From: CAZBLP01 sp964492825
GTDB taxonomy: Bacteria > DYJV01
Direction: 5' to 3'
Length of the DNA stretch: 31,857 bases
Assembly: GCA_964492825.1 (NCBI GenBank)
Contig: CAZBLP010000018.1
Location: forward strand, 1-31,857
In this document: piece after piece, positions 1-5,496 of the stretch
Numbering within the stretch: position 1 is the first letter of the stretch
Layout of the letters: every line of letters begins with the position of its first letter
Program-made: the position numbers and the translations under genes
Notes under the pieces: generated by a model
The model's database searches: none
Told to the model about the DNA's origin: nothing
What the model saw: only the letters and a program-made list of their open reading frames with translations

Positions 1-276
1 ATTATAATCATTTGTAAAATTTTTATCATCATAAAGATTTAATTCGTTTATAGTTAAAAAACTTAATGATGAGTTATCTATTTTACAACTATCTATAAGT
101 TTAAATTTATTTAAAAAACTACCGTCTTTATTTGTTGTCTCCAGAATATTATTATTATACCCAATACTTGTTTCAAAATTCAAAAAATTTTCAGAATATA
201 AATTATTTATGGCGCCTATGGATATTAGGATGGCCATGACGAAAATTATTAATTTTTTTAAAACGCTTCCAAGCAC
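1..276 (-). CDS. Exported protein of unknown function, N-terminal part only (runs off window start)
   Basis: The frame is open from the left edge of the window back to a GTG at 276-274, and an internal ATG lies at 237-235. From the GTG the product begins MLGSVLKKLIIFVMAILISI, a short basic start followed by a hydrophobic stretch, which is a convincing signal peptide or anchor. It is followed by Asn/Ser/Leu-rich sequence (NNLYSENFLNFETS and on), of a kind common in surface or outer-membrane beta proteins. An AAGGA lies about 12 nt before the GTG, which is rather far. The gene overlaps the 3' end of the upstream gene (stop at 203) by 35-74 bases in another frame. I do not recognise the family. 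That it is a gene is inferred from the open frame plus signal peptide; the exact start is uncertain. Confidence 0.5.
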   Translation of the reverse strand, partial: MLGSVLKKLIIFVMAILISIGAINNLYSENFLNFETSIGYNNNILETTNKDGSFLNKFKLIDSCKIDNSSLSFLTINELNLYDDKNFTNDYN

Positions 277-580
277 GTATTTTTCTTATCCTTTCTCTTA
301 ATTTGAAACATCTGCAATTTATTTTTCTTAATACTTTATATTTCAAAATATTTTTATCTTTTTTTTCAATAACATCCAATTTTAATATGTTATTTGCAGA
401 AATTTTTTCCGTAATTTCAGGTGTAATTATGAGGTTATAATTCTTTTTTGTAGACATATCAATAACTTTAAATGAATTTTTATCTCCATGCCCTAACACC
501 TTGACACTAATAATTTCATTTGGAAATATTTTTAAAGTTAGGATGAATAAAATAAAAAAAATTAAAACCAGTTTTTTCAT
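203..580 (-). CDS. Small exported basic protein with CxC motif, unknown function
   Basis: A 125-aa product with a clear signal peptide (MKKLVLIFFILFILTLKIFP). Residues about 22-85 look like a small beta domain. The C-terminal third is strongly basic, with an NCRC motif near residue 88-91 and a His/Arg-rich tail (FRHGHPNIHRRHK) that could bind metal or an anionic partner. A weak AGGT sits before the ATG. It lies 63 bp downstream of the 168-aa gene on the same strand, beyond a hairpin that may act as a terminator, so it may receive only read-through. The CxC motif is shared with the 168-aa neighbour (CPC). No family is recognised; function is unknown. Confidence 0.7.
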   Translation of the reverse strand: MKKLVLIFFILFILTLKIFPNEIISVKVLGHGDKNSFKVIDMSTKKNYNLIITPEITEKISANNILKLDVIEKKDKNILKYKVLRKINCRCFKLRERIRKIRAWKRFKKINNFRHGHPNIHRRHK

Positions 581-600
581 TTTTTTACCTGAATAATATT

Positions 601-635
601 AAAAGATGGAAGGATAGTTAATAACCTATCCTTCC
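601..635 (-). terminator. Stem-loop between the two small exported-protein genes
   Basis: Perfect 10-bp inverted repeat: 608-617 (GGAAGGATAG) pairs with 626-635 (CTATCCTTCC) around an 8-nt loop. Read on the minus strand it starts 9 bases after the stop of the 168-aa gene, and a short T run (604-601) follows a few bases later. It is probably a partial terminator that sets lower expression of the next gene. Confidence 0.55.
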
Positions 636-643
636 TTGAATGA

Positions 644-1150
644 TTACTGTTGATTGCATGGGCAATTTTGATTGAACATTCGTCCTCTGAAATTACCACC
701 TCTTTTTAACTTTTGAATACCTGTCGCATTATCAAAATTACCGCCTCTCCTGCTTTTAAACCACAATGGCAGTCCTGTGGAACTGTCTCTGAAATCCAAA
801 CTTTTTCCATCGGACAAAGTTATACTCTGTAAAATATAATACATTTTACCGTTAATGTCCAGCTTATATAATGTTGCTGTAACTGTGTCACCTTGGTTAG
901 GCCTGTTAACATTGTTTTTTGCCCAATACCAGGCAGGTCCCAGCCCGTAAACTGTAATATCTCCCGACTCTGTATCAAGAACCATTCCTGTACCTATTTG
1001 TCCTGAATATGGTTCAGGAATTGATACCACACTACCTTCTACTTGAATTTTTTCAGCATCACTTAATATATTTCCCAAAAGACCTCTTGAAAATCCTGAT
1101 ACTGCCATTACCAAAACAAATAACATTGATAAAAATATTCTTTTTTTCAT
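644..1150 (-). CDS. Exported protein with RGGNF repeats and CPC tail, unknown function
   Basis: A 168-aa product. Residues 1-22 form a signal peptide (MKKRIFLSMLFVLVMAVSGF). Residues about 35-118 are regularly spaced beta-strand-like sequence containing a GLGPAWYW motif (69-76) and look like a small OB-like barrel, which is an inference. The C-terminal part carries two RGGNF copies (135-139 and 150-154) and ends with CPC (163-165). The start is supported by an AGGAGG motif with good spacing. It follows the 88-aa gene by 14 bases, so the two are one operon. Cysteines close to the C terminus suggest metal or disulfide chemistry in the periplasm. No family is recognised. Confidence 0.8.
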   Translation of the reverse strand: MKKRIFLSMLFVLVMAVSGFSRGLLGNILSDAEKIQVEGSVVSIPEPYSGQIGTGMVLDTESGDITVYGLGPAWYWAKNNVNRPNQGDTVTATLYKLDINGKMYYILQSITLSDGKSLDFRDSSTGLPLWFKSRRGGNFDNATGIQKLKRGGNFRGRMFNQNCPCNQQ

Positions 1151-1164
1151 TTTTTAACCTCCTT

Positions 1165-1431
1165 TTATTTTGTTGTTTGATTTAAGCAACTGCCATCTCT
1201 TAACATTTGACCTTTGCCTTGCCCTGCTTTAGCTCCAAAGCCTGTACCATCCATTGGCTTTGGCTGTGTACCGTCACCATACCCCCTTTGAAGAAGCTGC
1301 CCTGAGCCTTGAGTAAAATTAGAATTACCTCCTCCCATGTAACCTTTTCCATGACCACCTCTTGCAAAAACAGGAACTGACATTAACATTGTACCTATGA
1401 TAATGCCTGCTAATAATTTTTTACTTTTCAT
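1165..1431 (-). CDS. Small Gly-rich exported protein, ZraP-like in character
   Basis: An 88-aa product with a signal peptide ending at a good cleavage site (SVPVFA before RGGHGKGYMGGG, about residue 23). The mature part is about 65 residues, rich in Gly, Gln and Lys with a few His/Met and one Cys (82). The low-complexity Gly/His/Met start resembles small periplasmic metal-responsive proteins such as ZraP, but the helical body of ZraP is absent, so homology is not claimed. A strong AAGGAGGTGAG lies just before the ATG. It is the first gene after a sigma-54-type promoter and is transcribed divergently from an NtrC-family regulator, the same arrangement as zraP and zraSR. Confidence 0.75.
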   Translation of the reverse strand: MKSKKLLAGIIIGTMLMSVPVFARGGHGKGYMGGGNSNFTQGSGQLLQRGYGDGTQPKPMDGTGFGAKAGQGKGQMLRDGSCLNQTTK

Positions 1432-1480
1432 TTTCTCACCTCCTTACTTTTTTATTTTTAAAATTGTCTTATATCTACCT

Positions 1481-1499
1481 TATATCATTTTTCGTGCCA
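1481..1499 (-). promoter_or_regulatory. Likely sigma-54 promoter for the exported-protein operon
   Basis: On the minus strand, TGGCACG (1499-1493) is an exact -24 element. Ten bases after its GG lies GA (1486-1485) where GC is expected, so the -12 element is imperfect. A start near 1473 would give a leader of about 42 nt carrying the strong ribosome binding site of the 88-aa gene. The divergent gene encodes an activator with an intact GAFTGA sigma-54 contact loop, which strengthens the call. Confidence 0.6.
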
Positions 1500-1544
1500 A
1501 AGGATAGAAGTAGTATTTTTAAGTAGTTACAATATCAGGACATA

Positions 1545-1576
1545 CATTTTTGTCGTTTCTCACGTCATTTTTGTCG
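1545..1576. promoter_or_regulatory. Phased direct repeat, candidate enhancer site for the NtrC-type regulator
   Basis: CATTTTTGTCG occurs at 1545-1555 and again at 1566-1576, a 21-bp period or two helical turns. Relative to the predicted sigma-54 start near 1473 the copies lie at about -72 to -103, the usual distance for NtrC-family enhancer sites. They also lie 13-44 bp upstream of the putative -35 of the regulator gene, so autoregulation is possible. Confidence 0.5.
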
Positions 1577-1588
1577 AATACTATTTTA

Positions 1589-1617
1589 TTGACAATCATT
1601 TAACTTTTATTTAATAA
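1589..1617 (+). promoter_or_regulatory. Sigma-70-type promoter of the regulator, probably giving a leaderless mRNA
   Basis: TTGACA (1589-1594), a 17-bp spacer, then TAATAA (1612-1617). The expected start is about 1624, at or next to the ATG at 1625. No Shine-Dalgarno sequence precedes this ATG. Confidence 0.5.
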
Positions 1618-1624
1618 CTACAAT

Positions 1625-2956
1625 ATGAATATTTTAATAATTGATGATGAAAAAGCACAGGTTGATGTTTTAACAGGTTTTTTAAAAAAACAGGGTGTTA
1701 ATGTATATTCCACAACTTCACCAGAAGAAGCTATTGAGTTTTTCAAAAAACACCATATTACCCTTGTAATCTCCGATTTAAATATGCCTTTAATAAAAGG
1801 CGACGAACTGTTGGAGAAATTAAAAAATATAAATCCTGAGGTAAAATTTATAATTATTACCGCATATGGTACAATTGGAAAAGCTGTTAGTGTTATGAAA
1901 AAAGGCGCGGATGATTTTATTGAAAAACCTGTTGATTTAAAAAAACTACTTGATAAAATAAGAGGTTTAGAAGAAAAATATATCGTTGAATCAAGTATAA
2001 AAGAAATTGAAGAAAAGATAAACACCTCCATTCCTTTTATCAACAATGAAATATTGGCAATATATAAAACCATACATAAAATTGCTCCTAAAGATATTAA
2101 TGTTTTAATTACAGGTGAAAGCGGTTCCGGCAAGGAAATAATTGCAAAAACAATCCATAAACTTAGCAAAAGGTCAAAACAACCTTTTGTGGCTGTTAAT
2201 TGTGCTGCCATACCTGAAACCCTTTTTGAAAGTGAATTTTTTGGACACGAAAAAGGTGCTTTTACCGGAGCTATAAGTTCTAAAAAAGGAAAATTTGAAA
2301 TAGCAAACAGAGGTACTATTTTTTTGGATGAAATCGGCGAGATTCCATTATTTTTACAAGCTAAACTTTTAAGGGTTATTCAGGAAAAAACTTTTGAAAG
2401 AGTTGGTGCTGAAAAAACAACAAATTTAGATGCAAGAATAATTGCAGCAACAAATAAAGATTTGAAGAAAATGGTTAAAGACGGTGAGTTCAGAGAAGAC
2501 CTATATTACAGATTAAATGTTGTATCAATAAATTTACCACCATTAAGAAAAAGAAAAGAAGATATACCTATTTTTATAGATTATTTTCTTGAAAAATTTT
2601 CTAATAGTAAAATATCAATATCACCTCAAGCCAAAGATATTCTTATTAAATACCATTATCCGGGAAATATTCGTGAGCTTGAAAATATAATTCAAAGAGC
2701 TATTGCTCTGTGCAGCGGTAATGTTATACAGCCATCCGACTTACCAGATGAAATTAAAATTGATGAATTTATAGAGAATGATGATAGTAACAGCAGAAAT
2801 CTCAACAAAGAAATAGAACAGATTGAAAGAAGTTTAATAATCAATGCATTAAAAGAAAACAACTGGAATCAAACTAAAGCGGCAAAATCACTTGGGATTA
2901 ATGAAAGAGTTATTAGATATAAAATAAAAAAATATAATATTAATAAACCTGAATAA
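1625..2956 (+). CDS. NtrC-family sigma-54-dependent response regulator
   Basis: A 443-aa product of standard length. Receiver domain at 1-115 with acidic pocket D7/D8, phospho-acceptor D51 (VISDLNMP), T79 and K101. AAA+ domain at about 138-370 with Walker A GESGSGKE (164-171), an intact GAFTGA sigma-54 loop (211-216) and Walker B TIFLDEIGE (231-239). Fis-type helix-turn-helix at about 410-440 (NQTKAAKSLGINERVIRYKI). It activates sigma-54 promoters when phosphorylated, and the obvious target is the divergent exported-protein operon. No histidine kinase is encoded in the window, so it is an orphan here. The start at MNILIIDDE fits the first receiver strand exactly. The specific signal is unknown; envelope or metal stress is an inference from context. 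Confidence 0.95.
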   Translation: MNILIIDDEKAQVDVLTGFLKKQGVNVYSTTSPEEAIEFFKKHHITLVISDLNMPLIKGDELLEKLKNINPEVKFIIITAYGTIGKAVSVMKKGADDFIEKPVDLKKLLDKIRGLEEKYIVESSIKEIEEKINTSIPFINNEILAIYKTIHKIAPKDINVLITGESGSGKEIIAKTIHKLSKRSKQPFVAVNCAAIPETLFESEFFGHEKGAFTGAISSKKGKFEIANRGTIFLDEIGEIPLFLQAKLLRVIQEKTFERVGAEKTTNLDARIIAATNKDLKKMVKDGEFREDLYYRLNVVSINLPPLRKRKEDIPIFIDYFLEKFSNSKISISPQAKDILIKYHYPGNIRELENIIQRAIALCSGNVIQPSDLPDEIKIDEFIENDDSNSRNLNKEIEQIERSLIINALKENNWNQTKAAKSLGINERVIRYKIKKYNINKPE

Positions 2957-3003
2957 AAAAACTTTTTTATTAATATTTAAATTATAAACTCATTATATAC
3001 ATA

Positions 3004-3037
3004 ATATAAATCCCTCTTAAAGAAGAGGGATTTATAT
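3004..3037. terminator. Bidirectional terminator between the regulator and htpX
   Basis: Perfect 15-bp stem: 3004-3018 pairs with 3023-3037 around the 4-nt loop AAAG, with a core of ATCCCTCTT/AAGAGGGAT and A/T flanks. It lies in the 84-bp space between two convergent genes and can serve both. Confidence 0.85.
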
Positions 3038-3040
3038 AGT

Positions 3041-3892
3041 TTAACTGCTGTGTGTCATTAATTCAAGTCTTCTGACCCTTTCTTCTATTGGCGGATGAGT
3101 GCTAAATAAGTTCATTATACTTCTTCCGCCGCTTAAGGGACTTACTATAAACATGTGCGCTGTTGCAGGATTGACATTATTCTCAGTTAATCTTACACCA
3201 GCATCAAGTTTTTTTAATGCATTTGCCAAAAATAAAGGATTACCACTGTACTTTGCTCCACCTTCGTCAGCAAGAAATTCTCTTGATCTTGAAATAGCCA
3301 TTTGAACGAGCATTGCAGCAAATGAAGCAATTATGCTGAAAAGAATTGCAAAAATAATATTTCCGCCACCATCGTCATCATCTCCGCCTAAACCAAAAAC
3401 AGCTCCCCACTGCAACCAGTTGGCAATCATACTGATAGCACCGGCCATAGTAGCTGCAACAGTTTGAATTAAAATATCTCTATGTTTTATATGTGAGATT
3501 TCATGCGCCAGAACACCAAACAACTCATCTTCACTTAACAAATTCATAATTCCCGTAGTAACTGCAACTGCAGAATGATTAGGATTTCTACCTGTTGCAA
3601 AAGCATTGGGCATTGAAGCATTTACAATATATACTTTAGGTTTGGGTATTTCTGCTCTTTCAGCCAATAAACCAATCATTTTATGAAGAGTAGGAGCTTC
3701 TGCCTCTGAAACTTCTTTTGCACCATACATTTTTAACACAATCTTATCGCTAAACCAGTAACTGAAAAAATTCATTAAACCTGCAAAAATCAAGGCTATT
3801 ACCATACCTGATTTACCGCCAAAAAAGTTTCCAAGCATTACTAAAATCACTGTAAGTAATGCCATTAAAAAAAATGTTTTAATATGATTCAT
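3041..3892 (-). CDS. htpX: HtpX, membrane zinc metalloprotease
   Basis: A 283-aa product, the usual length for HtpX (M48B), an inner-membrane protease that clears misfolded membrane proteins. Two N-terminal membrane segments (about 4-22 and 28-46) precede the catalytic domain. The zinc motif HEISH is at 130-134, and the third ligand is E205 in SRSREFLADEGGAKY. Two more hydrophobic segments lie at about 145-165 and 178-200, separated by an unusual acidic/Gly linker (GLGGDDDDGGG). AAGGAGG precedes the ATG with good spacing, and a TTGACA promoter lies upstream. It ends against a shared terminator with the NtrC-type regulator. Envelope-stress function is established for the family. Confidence 0.95.
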   Translation of the reverse strand: MNHIKTFFLMALLTVILVMLGNFFGGKSGMVIALIFAGLMNFFSYWFSDKIVLKMYGAKEVSEAEAPTLHKMIGLLAERAEIPKPKVYIVNASMPNAFATGRNPNHSAVAVTTGIMNLLSEDELFGVLAHEISHIKHRDILIQTVAATMAGAISMIANWLQWGAVFGLGGDDDDGGGNIIFAILFSIIASFAAMLVQMAISRSREFLADEGGAKYSGNPLFLANALKKLDAGVRLTENNVNPATAHMFIVSPLSGGRSIMNLFSTHPPIEERVRRLELMTHSS

Positions 3893-3930
3893 AAAACCTC
3901 CTTGTTATATTTTAAAATTCTCTTTCTTTT

Positions 3931-3958
3931 AAAATATATGTTTAAAATTTTTTGTCAA
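3931..3958 (-). promoter_or_regulatory. Promoter of htpX
   Basis: On the minus strand, TTGACA (3958-3953), 16 bp, then TATTTT (3936-3931). An alternative TATATT lies two bases nearer. The leader would be about 30-35 nt and contains the strong ribosome binding site. Confidence 0.5.
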
Positions 3959-4033
3959 GTTTTTTAAAATTAAACCGATTTAATATTTGTAAAACTTTAT
4001 TAAAATTTCGAAGCAACGTAAAAAATTAAATGT

Positions 4034-4062
4034 TTGACTTTTAAAAAAACTTAAATTAATAT
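4034..4062 (+). promoter_or_regulatory. Promoter of gdhA
   Basis: TTGACT (4034-4039), 17 bp, TAATAT (4057-4062). This predicts a start near 4069 and a leader of about 75 nt. No riboswitch-like structure was seen in the leader. AGGAGG lies just before the ATG at 4143. Confidence 0.55.
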
Positions 4063-4142
4063 CCTTGTATGACTGATCCCTTTTCTCTAACCCTTTTCTT
4101 TACAAATCTACCTACACGTTACTTAAAAATAGGAGGATAATT

Positions 4143-5486
4143 ATGAATAAATATGCAAAAAAAGTTTTAACCAATTTACAGAAAAAATATTTTTGGGAAA
4201 AGGAATTTTTACAAGCTGTTGAAGAAGTTTTCAATTCCATTAGTCCATTGCTGGACAGAGCACCTAAATATGAGAAAGAAAAGATTCTTGAAAGAATAGT
4301 AGAGCCTGAAAGAATTATAATTTTCAGAGTCCCATGGATGGACGACAGAGGAGAAATTCAGGTAAATACAGGATACAGAGTCGAATTTAACAGCGCCATA
4401 GGCCCCTATAAAGGTGGAATAAGGTTCCACCCCTCTGTTAATTTAAGTATCTTGAAATTTTTAGGGTTTGACCAAATATTCAAAAATAGTCTTACTGGGC
4501 TTATGATGGGCGGAGGAAAAGGTGGTAGTGACTTTGATTACAAAGGAAAAACAGATAATGAGATGATGAGATTCTGTCAAAGTTTTATGACTGAGCTTTC
4601 AAGGCATATTGGTGCGCATACAGATGTACCAGCAGGAGATATAGGTGTTGGTGCAAGAGAAATCGGCTTTTTATTTGGACAATACAAAAGATTGAAAAAT
4701 ATATTTGAGGGAGTATTAACTGGCAAAGGTACAAACTGGGGAGGAAGCTATTTAAGACCAGAAGCAACAGGATTTGGTGTGGTATATTTTACTAATGAAG
4801 TTTTAAATAAAAATAATGACTCATTTGAAGACAAGAAAGTTCTCATATCAGGTTCAGGGAACGTGGCTCTGCATGCAGCATTAAAAGTTATTGAACTAGG
4901 AGGCACAGTATTGTCTTTGTCTGACTCAAATGGCTCTATAATAGATAAAGATGGGATAGACAGGGAAAAATGGGAATATATCTATGAACTAAAAGTTTAC
5001 AGAAGAGGTAGGATAAAAGAGTATTCTGAAAAATTCGGGGCAAAATATTTTGAAAATAAAAGACCATGGGGTCTTATAAAAGCTGATATTGCTTTACCTT
5101 GTGCCACTGAAAACGAATTGAACCTTGAAGAAGCCAGAGCACTTGTTGAAAACGGATGTTTTTGTGTAATAGAAGGTGCCAATATGCCTACCACTCTTGA
5201 AGCTATTGAGTTTTTTAATGAAAAAGATATTATTTTTGCACCAGGGATTGCTGCAAATGCAGGAGGCGTTGGAGTTTCGGGACTTGAAATGGCACAAGAT
5301 AGTATGATGCTGCAATGGACAAAAGAAGAAGTAGATGAAAAATTAAAAAGAATGATGAAGCATATTCATAAGCAATGCATTGAAGTAGCCGAAGAAGTTG
5401 GCACTCCAGGCAATTATGTAAATGGTGCAAGTATTGCGGGATTTAAAAAAGTTGCAGATACAATGATTGACCAAGGATTGGTCTAA
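4143..5486 (+). CDS. gdhA: Glutamate dehydrogenase, hexameric NADP-type
   Basis: A 447-aa product matching the roughly 450-aa hexameric GDH-I family. It makes glutamate from 2-oxoglutarate and ammonium. Substrate and catalytic residues are present: K90 (GPYKGGIRFHP), K126 (MMGGGKGGSDFD) and D166 (DVPAGDIGVGAREIG). The dinucleotide fold has GSGNVA (237-242). The second strand ends in SLSDSNG (about 258-264), which resembles the SDS motif of NADP-dependent biosynthetic enzymes; cofactor choice is inferred from this. The start has a strong AGGAGG. The following gene begins 10 bases after the stop, across a hairpin containing the stop codon, so the pair is almost certainly co-transcribed. Confidence 0.95.
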   Translation: MNKYAKKVLTNLQKKYFWEKEFLQAVEEVFNSISPLLDRAPKYEKEKILERIVEPERIIIFRVPWMDDRGEIQVNTGYRVEFNSAIGPYKGGIRFHPSVNLSILKFLGFDQIFKNSLTGLMMGGGKGGSDFDYKGKTDNEMMRFCQSFMTELSRHIGAHTDVPAGDIGVGAREIGFLFGQYKRLKNIFEGVLTGKGTNWGGSYLRPEATGFGVVYFTNEVLNKNNDSFEDKKVLISGSGNVALHAALKVIELGGTVLSLSDSNGSIIDKDGIDREKWEYIYELKVYRRGRIKEYSEKFGAKYFENKRPWGLIKADIALPCATENELNLEEARALVENGCFCVIEGANMPTTLEAIEFFNEKDIIFAPGIAANAGGVGVSGLEMAQDSMMLQWTKEEVDEKLKRMMKHIHKQCIEVAEEVGTPGNYVNGASIAGFKKVADTMIDQGLV

Positions 5487-5491
5487 TCCTT
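5473..5491 (+). other. Stem-loop over the gdhA stop codon, possible translational-coupling element
   Basis: AAGGATT (5473-5479) pairs perfectly with AATCCTT (5485-5491) around a 5-nt loop. The gdhA stop (5484-5486) lies at the loop/3'-arm junction. The only SD-like AAGGA near the next start (5497) is buried in the 5' arm, so a ribosome finishing gdhA would open it. Confidence 0.4.
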
Positions 5492-5496
5492 TAGCC

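Noticed and set aside
1618..2211. 197-aa minus-strand ORF opposite the NtrC-type regulator
   Set aside because: Shadow of a clearly conserved coding region; it lacks a ribosome binding site and known motifs.
5467..5496. Earlier ATG for the PEP/pyruvate-binding protein
   Set aside because: It overlaps the gdhA C-terminal codons, has no ribosome binding site and adds a residue stretch without family character; ATG 5497 is preferred, though not proven.
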